A stretch of 64,000 nt of DNA from an uncultured Clostridia bacterium (GCA_945948535.1 CAMFBN010000004.1:30831-94830), one strand, 5' to 3'. Numbered from the stretch's first letter, positions 17,901-26,044 are shown. Numbers and translations are program-made. The notes: generated by a model not told the origin, from the letters alone.

Positions 17901-20519
17901 CAAGAATCTGCCAAGGGAAATCATGTCAGAAATCCGCTTTGTAATGGCAGGCCATTTCAGTTCCACCTGCGCATAAGGGGCACCCAGACTGCCGTGGCTG
18001 AAGGACAGGCCGGCAGAGGTATAGGTCTGGTTGTCGTTCCCACCATGATAGCCGCTGTACTCGCCATGCTGCTGTTTCAGAAAACGCTCCCGTTCTTTGG
18101 TATCCGTGTTCCGACTGAAAAAGGAGAAAGTATCCAGTCGGGATTCATAGCTTCGCTCGGAGCCACGCAGAATACGGTCTATTTCATCGTCTGAAATGAA
18201 AAACCGCCGCTGTGGGGCATACCCTTCGGCGGCGGTGAAAATATGCGGTTCCCGTTGCAAATCTTCCAGCCTGCGCAGAAGTGCTATGGGGTCATACCAT
18301 CGACTTCTGAGCAAACTGCGGTCTTTTTCATAGACGGCGGCAAACAATGTCCATTCGTCTACAAGCTGGCTGAGTGTGTCACGATCTTCCAGAAGGCGCT
18401 GCATCTGGACTTCAATTTCCGGGAAACCACCCTTGGCAGAATAGGTCAGCGTGGTCAGGGGGAGATACCCGGAATCCTTGGCTTCGTCGCTGAATTCCCG
18501 TCTGGCATAAATCAGGGACTTTGCCAGCTCGATTCGCTCAAAGTCCTGCACCCGGTCAAGCTCGCTCTGGGGCATGTACCGCCCCAAATCCAGCAGCTCC
18601 CGGATGCGCTTTGCCGCCTGCTCCCATGTGACAAGGGTGGTATACCGCTTTTGGACGGTGCGCCCGGTGGCAATGCGGATGCCATCCGCATCATACCAGA
18701 TGGCGTATTCCCAATCCTGAATAAAAAGCCCCGCGCCGTTGGTGCCGTAACTCTTTTGTAGAAAAGCGGCATTTTCTTCCAGCGGCTTGTCCTTCATGAA
18801 ATAGGCGCAGATGATCAGGCGGCTGTTTCTGTCATTGAAACCGATGCAAAGGACTTCATCAATGACCTGCTGGGGGAGCTGTGGCTGGGAGAAGAAGGTC
18901 TGCTGTTCGCCCTCCTGCTCGGGTGCAAGATAACTGCCGTCCATGAAGGAAATCTGTTGGTCATCATAACTGGGCGGCAGCTCGACCCGTGTATTAAGGA
19001 AATAAGTGCCCTGCTCAATGAGATTGCCGGTCAGCTCCGCAACAATGCCCCATGAAAAAACGGACTCCTTTGCGCGGGAGAGGTATGCGCCCTCCCACAT
19101 AAGAAGTCCGTCATCTGTGGCCTTATATCCGATACGGGTGTTGTCCACGATCAATTCCGTGCATCTGTCCGGGTAGACAGATTTCAAATAATTAGCCCTT
19201 TCAATCTGGTCATAATGCTCCCGGAAGAAATTCTGTATTTCCTTTTTGGGAGATTTCAGATCATCGTCCCGGTTTTCCAGAATCGCCATAATGAATCGCT
19301 CATCCAGAAGCGGGGGCAGCTCGGAATCTATGCGTAAATCAGTTCCTGCAGAATCTGCTCCTCCGCTGCTGAGCGGAAGTTGTTCATCAGCCCCACCCAT
19401 TTCATCTGGTCGGTGGCTTTCAGCTCCTCCGTCACGCCCTCGGTCTGCGCCATCTGGGCTACCATCTGCGAGATTCTCTGCCGTGCTGTCTCCTCGATCT
19501 CCATCAGGTGACCGTGGAGCTGCCCCGTGGTCAGAAGGTTCGTGTAGGTCACTTTCCGGCTCTGCTGCAGGAATCTGCGGCGCATCAATCCGTACTTCCC
19601 AAGGGGAATCTGGGGTTCCTGGGGCGGGAGAAGGTTCGGAAGCAGATAGTCCCCCTGCTTCGTGTATGTGATCTGTGTCATGGTTCATGCTCCTTTCTGG
19701 TTGGTTTTCAGCTACAGCATACTCTTTTTCGGCGGGTTCTTCAAATGTGCGATTTTGCTGACGCTGCAAGGACAGCACCGTTCGGGCAATTTCGGACAGG
19801 CACATCTGGGAAATGTCGCTGGTAGCCGCGCCCAGGGCGTTGAGCGTCTGCAAGGTATTGAAACCGCTGATATAGCTGAAATCCTCTGGGGTAAAATGTG
19901 CAGAAGGGTCAATACCGCAGCGCACCAAAAGCATATAGCCGATGCTGTTTTGCAGCAGTGGCTTGAAGATCGCTTCCAGCGATTCCTCATCCAGCGGCTC
20001 CAGGAAGCTGCCTTCCTTATAATAAATGAGCTGTGCCAAGTAATCCTGAAAGTTGTCCTCCATGGCATTGGAAGCTGCGGAAATCAGAGCATCGCCCAGC
20101 GTATTCGTATTGCCAAGAACGCCAAAGCTGTTTTCCAGCGTTTCCATGATTGCCTGTTCCTGCTCCGGGTGGACTGTCCAGATGGGCACAGGACGGGGAT
20201 GCCGCCCTTCATGGGTATCTGCAATGTCGAAGTAGTATTTGATTCTCGCTTGACCATTGCTGTCACTGTCCAGAATGGCAATGCCTTTGGAGCCGCGATT
20301 GACCCACCGCCCGAACCGCTGGTTCCAGCCTTGCCGCCCTTCTATGGGAAGGACTGCGGTGGCATCCGGGCGCTGGGCATACAGAAGGACCTGCTTATCA
20401 AAGGAAAGGCGAAAATTGTGGCATGCGGTGGTCAGAAACCGGGGCCACGCTTCCGGCGTTGCCACTTCTCCTGCGGTCTGCAAATACAAATCCGTGATCC
20501 GTTCATATTTTGATGCCAT
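11967..20519 (-). CDS. Giant N6-DNA methyltransferase / SNF2-type helicase of ICE
   Basis: A 2850-aa protein of the methylase-helicase family common in Tn1549-type ICEs. Order: N-terminal domain (to about residue 280); Pro/Gly/Asp/Ser-rich linker (about 280-410); several poorly known domains; N6-adenine methyltransferase with EPSCGVGNF near 1365 and the NPPY-like NVPFGDF near 1435; SNF2 helicase with Walker A LAHEVGAGKTFEIV near 2055, DESHFF near 2220 and motif VI QRLGRIVRQGNQ near 2550; helical C-terminus. It may protect, unwind or methylate element DNA during transfer. The ATG at 20517-20519 follows GGGAGGTGA. The linker overlaps tnpV in another frame. Confidence 0.92.
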   Translation of the reverse strand: MASKYERITDLYLQTAGEVATPEAWPRFLTTACHNFRLSFDKQVLLYAQRPDATAVLPIEGRQGWNQRFGRWVNRGSKGIAILDSDSNGQARIKYYFDIADTHEGRHPRPVPIWTVHPEQEQAIMETLENSFGVLGNTNTLGDALISAASNAMEDNFQDYLAQLIYYKEGSFLEPLDEESLEAIFKPLLQNSIGYMLLVRCGIDPSAHFTPEDFSYISGFNTLQTLNALGAATSDISQMCLSEIARTVLSLQRQQNRTFEEPAEKEYAVAENQPERSMNHDTDHIHEAGGLSASEPSPAPGTPDSPWEVRIDAPQIPAAEPESDLHEPSDHGAAPRSPDGDRGDSTAENLADGSPDGADRGRDGGAESHRPDEMGGADEQLPLSSGGADSAGTDLRIDSELPPLLDERFIMAILENRDDDLKSPKKEIQNFFREHYDQIERANYLKSVYPDRCTELIVDNTRIGYKATDDGLLMWEGAYLSRAKESVFSWGIVAELTGNLIEQGTYFLNTRVELPPSYDDQQISFMDGSYLAPEQEGEQQTFFSQPQLPQQVIDEVLCIGFNDRNSRLIICAYFMKDKPLEENAAFLQKSYGTNGAGLFIQDWEYAIWYDADGIRIATGRTVQKRYTTLVTWEQAAKRIRELLDLGRYMPQSELDRVQDFERIELAKSLIYARREFSDEAKDSGYLPLTTLTYSAKGGFPEIEVQMQRLLEDRDTLSQLVDEWTLFAAVYEKDRSLLRSRWYDPIALLRRLEDLQREPHIFTAAEGYAPQRRFFISDDEIDRILRGSERSYESRLDTFSFFSRNTDTKERERFLKQQHGEYSGYHGGNDNQTYTSAGLSFSHGSLGAPYAQVELKWPAITKRISDMISLGRFLYPSDAEKMADYEVKQLAKLVMNFFRDAPDEYTRPTEKSIFDYWDGVADIQGQFSDPERIREIYETMMLPLWNATLPGDRFYQERERGMEAMQAYQAGTFSVFGRDHTLRQLSGLSQPEEQPKMASNVDLDAAKELIDQFCSQEYGSEADFSDLHKVSVAYTTITDDEIPVEVYVNLIKFRLDRYIEGIIVDSRQYRSLKELTEQELVNLDFDELVSFSKEQLAKVAIYEAEILLQWDSDGEQIQTWRHSNGWFYNHYGIVDGVASSVAGPFDTLEDAKAAVLVHRPLAVEVSDTRDAEDTFGDIDPEQIRQNLAQRGIVNGEVVDPDALESDPFIQQVVADAEAAQEPAAPIPPQPKPKRERITFEPLYPEIPREQRTNFRITDPELGYGTASEKYAANVAAIRILKRIEDVGRLATPVEQEILSRYVGWGGLADCFDEKHSKYQELKALLSEEEYAAARASSLTAFYTSPVIIQAMYQALEQMGFREGNILEPSCGVGNFIGMIPGSMAGSHAYGVELDSISGRIAQQLYQNSSIAVTGFEKVQMPDSFFDVAIGNVPFGDFKVLDKRYDKHHWLIHDYFFGKTLDKVRPGGIVAFITSKGTMDKENSNLRKYLAQRADLIGAIRLPNTAFKRNAGTEVTSDILFLQKRDRMTDIEPDWVHLDTDANGIRMNSYFVQHPEMILGEMVMESTRFGVDSVCRADENADLSELLQGAIHNIHAQITEYQQEELEEEDNSIPADPSVRNFSYTIVDGKVYFRENSRMNPVEVSVTAENRIRGMIALRDCVRKLIDYQTEGYPDEDIQKEQAQLNTLYDDYTKKYGLLSSRGNSLAFGEDSSYFLLCSLEVLDEEGNFKRKADMFTKRTIRPHVAVTSVDTASEALAVSIAEEARVDMPFMAELSGKTEAELEVELSGVIFRDVNCAERKEEIPVAFVDLERYNFVTADEYLSGNVRRKLRMAKALQEVLPPEKKELLSSNIEALTAVQPVDLTAGEIGVRIGVNWVPKEVYEQFLYEVIGTSAYARDKIHVLYSPHSGEWNVTNKSFDGSNIKAVTTYGTKRINAYHIFEQTLNQKDVRIYDTKIDADGNEVRVLNKKETAIAQDRQELIKAKFAEWVWKDIDRRERLCGIYNETFNAIRPREYDGQHIRFSGMNPEITLRKHQINAIAHIMYGGNTLLAHEVGAGKTFEIVAAAMESKRLGLCTKSLIVVPNHITEQWSAEWLQLYPSANILVATKKDFETTNRKKFCARIATGDYDAIIIGHSQFEKIPMSKERQEIILRRQIDSILDGIREAKRNHAENYSIKQMERTRKSLENRLAKLNDQSRKDDVVTFEQLGVDRIFVDESHFFKNLFLATKMRNVGGIAQTEAQKSSDLFMKCQYLDEITGNRGVIFATGTPISNSMVELYTIQRYLQYSTLEEMGLLNFDDWAANYGETVTAIELSPEGSGYRSKTRFAKFYNLPELMATFKMVADIQTADMLMLPVPKANFHTEVIKPSPMQRDMIKSLADRAEEIRAGHVDPSIDNMLKITNDGRKLALDMRLVNPLAPDSDTSKTSICARNVFSIWERTQEQRSAQLVFCDLSTPKGDGSFNVYDDLKQKLTEKGIPPEEIAYIHEANTEVRKKELFSKVRSGQVRVLIGSTAKMGAGTNCQDKLIALHDIDCPWRPSDLAQRLGRIVRQGNQNPEVEIFRYVTESTFDSYLYQLVENKQKFIAQIMTSKAPARIADDVDETALSYSEIKALATGNPLIIEKCNLDVEVSKLNMLKANHLNQRFALENLVLRKYPADIAKLTEAIAGYEKDVATAQAHPKPTEGFIGMEIKGTHYSEKEAAGKAVINACTELQGSDAISLGQYRGFSMSLQYDAAHTDYRLTMKGAMSHTISLGADVFGNITRMDNLVDGLAKELAEYQAALQDTHTQLANAKAEMETPFAKEAELAEKSARLKELNILLNMDQKDKALLDEAPEEDSPDKEKPRSVER
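19328..19681 (-). CDS. tnpV: TnpV-like protein, overprinted inside the helicase gene
   Basis: A 117-aa reading frame on the same strand as the helicase but in a different frame, covering its disordered linker. It looks like TnpV, a small protein of clostridial transposons: MTQITYTKQGDYLLPNLLPP, GKYGLMRRRFLQQ, TNLLTTGQLHGHL, and a C-terminal MKWVGLMNNFRSAAEEQIL. The ATG at 19679-19681 lies eight bases after AAAGGAG, a strong internal ribosome site within helicase codons. Both products look functional: the helicase frame remains open throughout. TnpV's exact role is not established. Confidence 0.75.
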   Translation of the reverse strand: MTQITYTKQGDYLLPNLLPPQEPQIPLGKYGLMRRRFLQQSRKVTYTNLLTTGQLHGHLMEIEETARQRISQMVAQMAQTEGVTEELKATDQMKWVGLMNNFRSAAEEQILQELIYA

Positions 20520-20537
20520 CGGCTCACCTCCCGGCAA

Positions 20538-21488
20538 TTATCGTTCGCTGCGGTCTTTTGCTTTGGGTCGGATGGGAGTACCCTGCTCATCGTAATTCCT
20601 GGGATCAGCTGCAGGGGTTTCCCAGCCGAACATGGAACCGGCTACCATAGCGGCTTCCTGTGCTTTGGTCACGCCATTGGCAGCATTGGCGGCGGTCACG
20701 CCCTCTCTGGGGGAAGTATCCTGCGGAAATATTCCCATGGGGGTATATCCCTTTTCGCCCTTGGTAATGACAATCATTTCTCCTGTGGATTCCAGAACAC
20801 TGAAGCACTTCTCCGGGAGGGACGAACGCAGAGGAATCGTTTTCACACCATTGTGCTGCATCCGCTCTGCAAACTCACAAATGTGATAGAGATTGTTTCC
20901 AACCTCCAGATGGGTTTCATCGATATAGCGGCAGGTCTGCTCCAGGGTTTCACCGGAGGGAAGCGTCATGCGGATTCTGTCGCCGTCCGGAATCCGAAAC
21001 AGCTCTTTATAGTCCGGCGTGATGAAACGGATGCCCTTTTCCGCTTGCCGCATGTGTCGGTCCAGCCATTGCCGGATGTAGCAATAGCAGTAAATGTTGT
21101 ATTCGCCTCTGTTGGGATTCAGCCGCAGCAGATAGGAATAGTGCGGGGTATCTGCCCGGAAGCCATATTCGTTCCGATCATTGCCGAAGCTGCTGTCCCG
21201 GTGCATCCAGCAGTAGGCAGACAGGCTGCTCCGATTTTTCAGAATGCCCCCATACTGTTCATCCTCCCGCAATGCGTTGATAACTTCGTCGAACTCATGC
21301 TTGAAATCCTCGGACTTCAAATCTCCCCGGTGGTCATCCCAGCTTGAAAAAAACTGTTCGCCGCTGCTGCCGAAATCTCCACGAAGGTGCCCAATACAGC
21401 CAGTCTGGGACATAAGCTGTTGGGACTGGGAATAACTGTACATCTGCTCCGCTGCCGTCATGGGGCGCAAAGTCATTTCTGCTTCCAT
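20538..21488 (-). CDS. Conserved ICE protein of unknown function
   Basis: A 316-aa soluble protein that recurs beside the methylase-helicase in related elements, as I recall it; I cannot assign a domain with certainty. Notable segments are GHLRGDFGSSGEQFFSSW near residue 33, NIYCYCYIRQWLDRHM near 130, LFRIPDGDRIRMTLPSGE near 165, and an end rich in VTKAQEAAMVAGSMFGWETP. The start ATG (21486-21488) overlaps the upstream stop (TAAATG). It is separated from the helicase start by 18 bases, so the two are probably co-translated. Confidence 0.75.
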   Translation of the reverse strand: MEAEMTLRPMTAAEQMYSYSQSQQLMSQTGCIGHLRGDFGSSGEQFFSSWDDHRGDLKSEDFKHEFDEVINALREDEQYGGILKNRSSLSAYCWMHRDSSFGNDRNEYGFRADTPHYSYLLRLNPNRGEYNIYCYCYIRQWLDRHMRQAEKGIRFITPDYKELFRIPDGDRIRMTLPSGETLEQTCRYIDETHLEVGNNLYHICEFAERMQHNGVKTIPLRSSLPEKCFSVLESTGEMIVITKGEKGYTPMGIFPQDTSPREGVTAANAANGVTKAQEAAMVAGSMFGWETPAADPRNYDEQGTPIRPKAKDRSER

Positions 21489-21761
21489 TTATCGCTCACG
21501 CTCCTGTTCTTTTTTGGATGTTATCGGAGGGATATCTCCGATAGCGGCGAGGTAATCAATCTCCTGCTCTGCTCTCTGGCAGAGGTCTTTCAGGGCTTCA
21601 TACCGATTGCAGGTATAATGACCCCAGAAATAGTTGTCCCCATCCTTACAACGCCATGTGACATACATGTCCTTCTTAGGATGTTCCCCAAGCACGAACT
21701 CCGAATCTTTGACCTTGATGCTCTGGGTGATAATGTAGCCTGCACATTCCCGTTGCTCCAT
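21489..21761 (-). CDS. Small conserved ICE protein, related to neighbour's N-terminus
   Basis: A 90-aa protein. GYIITQSIKVKDSEFVLGEH resembles the N-terminus of the next upstream protein (YEIIQSFHIGDQEVVIGEN), suggesting a shared small domain. The rest is rich in aromatics and Cys (CKDGDNYFWGHYTCNRYE), followed by a charged tail. Unknown function; packed between the 202-aa and 316-aa genes with no gap. Confidence 0.7.
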   Translation of the reverse strand: MEQRECAGYIITQSIKVKDSEFVLGEHPKKDMYVTWRCKDGDNYFWGHYTCNRYEALKDLCQRAEQEIDYLAAIGDIPPITSKKEQERER

Positions 21762-21764
21762 AAT

Positions 21765-22373
21765 TCATCGCTCCTCTCTGTCTTTATGGGATTTCTGTCG
21801 GTGTTCAGTTCTGTATTGGTCAAGCCCCAGTGCCGCCCATTTGGGAAGCTGTGACAGTTCCAAGGTGCCAAGAATATCCTGCCGTTCAAACCGGGCTTCT
21901 TTGCCGGAGTACAGATCAACACAGAAGCAGGCAGAGCCACGGCTGTGGGGAGATGCCCCAAAGCCGCCGGTGCAGAGCTTGATCTGCTTGGTTGCCATCT
22001 GATACTCCCGGCGAAGTACCTCCGGCTTGATGACAACCACCTTTCCGTTCAGATTATCCTCGTGGGAAAGGGGCGTGCAGTCAGCTTTGGTCAGCGGGGT
22101 GGTGTCGATGCCCTGAAATTTGGGCTTGAACATTGCCACACGGGTTTTCTCCGCCTGCTGAGCCAGCCGCTTCCCATACAGCTTCGCAATCTCGCAGAAA
22201 TCATCGCTGACCAGAACATCGTTATACAGTGCCACGATTTCATTCTGCTGGCAGAAAGCGCACATATAGCGCTCCTCCGGGAGGGCGTTCAGGTTTTCTC
22301 CGATCACCACCTCCTGATCGCCAATATGAAAAGACTGGATGATCTCATAATCACCCGCCATGCGTTTATCCAT
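21765..22373 (-). CDS. Conserved ICE protein of unknown function
   Basis: A 202-aa protein. Residues 1-70 share the QSFHIGDQEVVIGEN-type domain of the following 90-aa protein, with a CAFC pair. The remainder (VVVIKPEVLRREYQMATKQI, then ASPHSRGSACFCVDLYSGKE) has the appearance of a small enzyme-like domain that I do not recognise. ATG at 22371-22373 has AGGAGGAAG upstream. It follows the sortase gene, so pilus and backbone genes may be in one transcript. Confidence 0.7.
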   Translation of the reverse strand: MDKRMAGDYEIIQSFHIGDQEVVIGENLNALPEERYMCAFCQQNEIVALYNDVLVSDDFCEIAKLYGKRLAQQAEKTRVAMFKPKFQGIDTTPLTKADCTPLSHEDNLNGKVVVIKPEVLRREYQMATKQIKLCTGGFGASPHSRGSACFCVDLYSGKEARFERQDILGTLELSQLPKWAALGLDQYRTEHRQKSHKDREER

Positions 22374-22386
22374 AATCTTCCTCCTG

Positions 22387-23115
22387 TTATACTCGTTCGC
22401 AGATTACCAGATACCGCTGTTTCCCGCCGCTGGCGTAGGGGTGGCAGGTCAGCAGGGTCAGCAGCTCCCGCCCCGGCTGAATCAGAATCTCCTCCACCTG
22501 GTAGGGATATATGATCTTGATTTCTGCTACCCGGTAGGTGAGTTGCCCCCAGAGATTCGTGATCGTAACGGTATCGCCAATCTGCAATTTATCAATGTAG
22601 CGGAAATAGCTGGCACCGCCATATCCCCGATGCCCCGCAATCACGCAATTGGTATTCGCACCGCCGATGGGCAGGCTAGTCTGGCTTAGGTGTGCAGCTC
22701 CGTCTGCCATGTGCTGGTTGGTAGCACCCAGATAAATAGGCATTTCCAGCTCCATTGCCGGAATGGTAATGACTCCAAAGACTTCCTCTTTCAGTCCGTA
22801 GTCCGCCAGCCGGAAGCTGGGCTGCTGATAATCCAGTTTGCAGGATAGCCCCGACTGCCCTTGCTTAAAGATTTCTTCATTGTAGGCAGTCATGTCCTCC
22901 CAAAGCTCAGGGTAAAGCCGTTGTTCGGATGGCTGCGTGGAATCGGGAATCACAACGCTGGTGGTAGACTGTGTTTCCTTTTGCTCCTGGAAGGTCTGGA
23001 CGGTGCTTTCCATTTCCCGCTTCACCAGAAACCCTTGTGCATATGGGTAAGAGAAAACTGCCAGTCCCACCAGAAACAGGACAACAAGCACAGTTCTTTG
23101 CAGTCCCTTACCCAT
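22387..23115 (-). CDS. Sortase (pilus-type), second of the ICE pair
   Basis: A 242-aa membrane-anchored transpeptidase with an N-terminal helix (residues 7-27). Catalytic His is in IAGHRGYGG, Cys in LLTLLTCHPYASGG and Arg in QRYLVICER. No C-terminal membrane anchor is present, unlike classical class C pilin polymerases and unlike its partner. It starts within the last codons of the upstream sortase (8-base overlap). It may attach the finished pilus or the tip adhesin, an inference. Confidence 0.88.
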   Translation of the reverse strand: MGKGLQRTVLVVLFLVGLAVFSYPYAQGFLVKREMESTVQTFQEQKETQSTTSVVIPDSTQPSEQRLYPELWEDMTAYNEEIFKQGQSGLSCKLDYQQPSFRLADYGLKEEVFGVITIPAMELEMPIYLGATNQHMADGAAHLSQTSLPIGGANTNCVIAGHRGYGGASYFRYIDKLQIGDTVTITNLWGQLTYRVAEIKIIYPYQVEEILIQPGRELLTLLTCHPYASGGKQRYLVICERV

Positions 23116-23986
23116 GATGCTGTCTCCTACACACCCATTTCCAGATGAGAAACAGGAGAAACGCTGCCAGTAAAAATCCAGCCACTACAGCTAGACCGAT
23201 TTCCAGCCCCCGGAGGTAATACTGCATCCAGTGGGAACCAGTGCTGCCTGACGCTTCCGTCTGCTCAGCAATCTGTTCTGCTTCCTCATAGGGAATCCGG
23301 GATGCAGTTACCAGCAGCCGATGGGTATTGATTCCGTAGGGGGTGCAGGTCACAAGGGTGCAGCAATCTTCCCCCTCCCAGATACCCAGCAGGCTGGTAT
23401 CGCTGGGCAGCACCGTGTTGATCTCCGTCACCTGATAGGCCAGCACATCGTCCAGCACATACAGATAGAACACATCCCCGATGCCCAACTGCTCCAAATC
23501 CGTGAACATGGTCTGGGACGCCATGCCGCTGTGCCCGGAAAGAATGCTGTGGGTGCTGGCTCCGCCTACCGGCAGGGAGCTACCCAGCAGATGCCCCACG
23601 CCTTTGCTCAGGGAACTGTCCCCGGTTCCGTGATAGATGGGCAGGTGGACATTGATTTTCGGGATTTCAATATAGCCCATGATTCCGTCCCCGGAGAGGT
23701 TGAGAATGGAATCATATTCTTCAGACGCAGATTGCAGGGCTTCCTGGGTATATCCTCCCTCTGTTGTGGTTCCGGGAAGAAGCGTCTGGTTATATGCAGC
23801 CGCCTTTTCCCGCTCCTGCACCAGTACACTGTTGTCTGTCTGGGCGATGACTTCCTGGTAGGCGGTGAATATCTCTGACGCATACTTTCGGTTTACATAA
23901 TTACTAACGACTGGATACAGTGTCAAACCAAGTGCGGCAAGGAACAGTGCCGCTCCAAAGCAGATAACAAGAATTCTTCGTTTCAT
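23108..23986 (-). CDS. Class C-type pilin sortase (ICE-borne)
   Basis: A 292-aa sortase with an N-terminal helix and a C-terminal hydrophobic anchor (GLEIGLAVVAGFLLAAFLLF), the topology of class C pilus polymerases. His in ILSGHSGMA, Cys in TLVTCTPYGINTHRLL and the following Arg are all present. ATG at 23984-23986 with GGGTGA upstream. It follows the LPETG pilin and probably polymerises it through its YPKN lysine. Confidence 0.9.
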   Translation of the reverse strand: MKRRILVICFGAALFLAALGLTLYPVVSNYVNRKYASEIFTAYQEVIAQTDNSVLVQEREKAAAYNQTLLPGTTTEGGYTQEALQSASEEYDSILNLSGDGIMGYIEIPKINVHLPIYHGTGDSSLSKGVGHLLGSSLPVGGASTHSILSGHSGMASQTMFTDLEQLGIGDVFYLYVLDDVLAYQVTEINTVLPSDTSLLGIWEGEDCCTLVTCTPYGINTHRLLVTASRIPYEEAEQIAEQTEASGSTGSHWMQYYLRGLEIGLAVVAGFLLAAFLLFLIWKWVCRRQHHG

Positions 23987-24045
23987 AGTAATCACCCATT
24001 CGGGAAGCCCCGGAAGTGTTGGCTTCCGGGGCTGTCCTTGTATCA

Positions 24046-25989
24046 TCAGGAGTTACGCTTCTTGCGCAGGGTCAGAACGATCATGCCCGCAGCGCCAGCC
24101 ATCAGGAGAATACCCACGATGGTGAACATCATAGTTCCGTTATCGCCGGTTTCAGGGAGGTCAAAGCCACGGGTGTTGACCACGGTCAGAGGTGCTTCCG
24201 CATTGGCGCTGCCATTGTCTTCCAGCATGGTCACGGGATTGCCGTCCACCTTGGCAGATGCGGTCAGCAGATGATGCTCCACGCTTCCGTCCACATCATC
24301 ACAGAGGGCAGCCGTTTCCGCCTGGGAAATGACCACTTCAATGTCCTCTTTCAGCAGCGTGTAGCCGTTGTCAGTACGGACTTCGGTGATACAGTAGGTG
24401 TCATCTTCCAGACCCTTTACAACTACCTTGCCGGAGGAAACAGGAATGAAATGGGTAGCGTCTGCTTCATTGGCAACATGGTCATTCACATAGTAAACAC
24501 CCTCACTCTCGTTCAGCGCTGCCTTGACATAGTAATTGTCGGTTTCGTTGTGAAGGATGAATTCAACCTTGGAGAAGTCACCGTTGCCATCGCTGAATTT
24601 CTTGGTCAGATCAATGCCGTAGGTGTAGAGATGGCAGTCATCCGCCAGCATATCGGAGTAGTTGGTAGAAGTGCGCTTCCAGGTCAGGACTACATCGTTG
24701 GGGTTGCCATTGTCACCGTAGGCAACGGAATTGTCGCTGTCCAGCTTGGCGGCGTAGGTGATGCGCAGGGTCAGGTCGGAATAGCCGGAATTGACCATAC
24801 CGGCAGCGGAGTAGACAGCCTTGGAGGTGTTGATTTCCGTCAGTCCGGTCTGCGTCATGGCGATGGTCATGGTTTCGCCAGCATCAACGGAATTATAGGA
24901 AGCGGTGAACTTACCGTCCGCCTCCGTCCACTTGGCAACGGAATCGGTGCCGGTGCTATCCGTGAAGAACTCCAACACCACATCGCCCTTGGCGTAGGTC
25001 ACACCCTTGGACAGAGTATCAACGAAGGTGTAGGTGGTCAGGTAGGTGGATTCGGAGGTAATGGCGGGCAGGGTGGAAATGATCTGGTACTCAACGGTAT
25101 CGCCGCCGGATGCGGTGCCGGTGTGGGCAAAACCATCGGTAATGCCGGAGGTGCCATTGTTCTTGCCGGTATCCGCAGCCTGCTCCCGCAGGGTCTTTTC
25201 CAGAGTGGGGTCGCCGGTCTGGTTCTTGGGATAGACGGTTACATCATAAACCCAGCGGGTGCCGCCATCGGTGGCATTGGTGCCGTTCACGGAGGTCATG
25301 GGCAGGGAAATCAGGAAGGGGTCGGTGGTGGACACGACATTTTCGGGAACCTTAGTTTCCACGATGAGGTACAGACCCAGCGCCAGATTCTCCGCCTTGG
25401 TTTTACCGAAGGAATCCGTCAAGGGCATGGCAGTACCACCGATGGCAGCGATATACTGCTCCATAGCGTTCTTGACCACGGTGGAATTGGCAGTCAGGGC
25501 AGCAGACAGGGCATGGATCAGCACATCGGACTGATAGAAATATTTGGCAGAATCCAGAGCATCCGCATTGGTATAGCGCTGTGCGCCATTCTCCAGACCC
25601 AGCGCTTTCAGGAAGTCCGCGCCCTGTACCTTGTCGATGGCATACAGCACCTCTACATGGTTGTCGGTTCTGTTATCTGCGGTGGACTCGGTGAACTGGA
25701 CGATATCCGCTACTTTCACAAAGCTGTACTCCACGCCTTCCAGGGCATAGTTCTTCATGGTTTCGTTGACACCGCTTTCATCGGCAACGCCGGTGGAGAC
25801 ATAGGAGCTGTCCCAGATACCGGCATTTTCGCTGCCAGTCAGATCGTACTTGAAGATGGTCAGAGAACCCTTCTGGGATTCGTCGATGGGAGCGTCCGCG
25901 ACTTCGGCGGCAGATACGGAGATGGCGCTGCCAAAGCACAGCACCAGAGCCAGACACAGGGCGATAGCTTTCATAATCTTGGTTTTCAT
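24046..25989 (-). CDS. Major pilin / isopeptide-forming fimbrial protein, LPETG
   Basis: A 647-aa surface protein. Signal peptide (residues 1-28, ending SVSAAE). A pilin motif YDVTVYPKN lies near residue 250, whose Lys would accept the sortase-linked subunit. Repeated immunoglobulin-like/Cna-type domains with likely internal isopeptide bonds follow, including DDTYCITEVRTDNGY near the end (E-box like). The C-terminus is LPETGDNGTMMF, a hydrophobic helix and KKRNS. It lies between the large adhesin and the class C sortase. Confidence 0.9.
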   Translation of the reverse strand: MKTKIMKAIALCLALVLCFGSAISVSAAEVADAPIDESQKGSLTIFKYDLTGSENAGIWDSSYVSTGVADESGVNETMKNYALEGVEYSFVKVADIVQFTESTADNRTDNHVEVLYAIDKVQGADFLKALGLENGAQRYTNADALDSAKYFYQSDVLIHALSAALTANSTVVKNAMEQYIAAIGGTAMPLTDSFGKTKAENLALGLYLIVETKVPENVVSTTDPFLISLPMTSVNGTNATDGGTRWVYDVTVYPKNQTGDPTLEKTLREQAADTGKNNGTSGITDGFAHTGTASGGDTVEYQIISTLPAITSESTYLTTYTFVDTLSKGVTYAKGDVVLEFFTDSTGTDSVAKWTEADGKFTASYNSVDAGETMTIAMTQTGLTEINTSKAVYSAAGMVNSGYSDLTLRITYAAKLDSDNSVAYGDNGNPNDVVLTWKRTSTNYSDMLADDCHLYTYGIDLTKKFSDGNGDFSKVEFILHNETDNYYVKAALNESEGVYYVNDHVANEADATHFIPVSSGKVVVKGLEDDTYCITEVRTDNGYTLLKEDIEVVISQAETAALCDDVDGSVEHHLLTASAKVDGNPVTMLEDNGSANAEAPLTVVNTRGFDLPETGDNGTMMFTIVGILLMAGAAGMIVLTLRKKRNS

Positions 25990-26044
25990 ATTCTTAGATT
26001 CCTTTCAGAGTAAAAATGTTGTTTTCGGTTTGTATTTGGGCAGC

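Noticed and set aside
19246..19671. Plus-strand Ser/Pro-rich frame opposite the helicase linker
   Set aside because: Third reading of a region already coding the helicase linker and TnpV; no ribosome site, low complexity only.
11967..20519. Possibility that the giant helicase is two genes or a frameshifted fusion at the tnpV position
   Set aside because: One frame is open from 20519 to 11967, and the flanking domains match a single methylase-helicase family protein.
24016..26013. Plus-strand open frame of 665 codons opposite the ICE pilin gene
   Set aside because: Exact antisense of a gene with signal peptide, YPKN and LPETG motifs; the Gly/Val/Ile-rich product is a codon-bias artefact.
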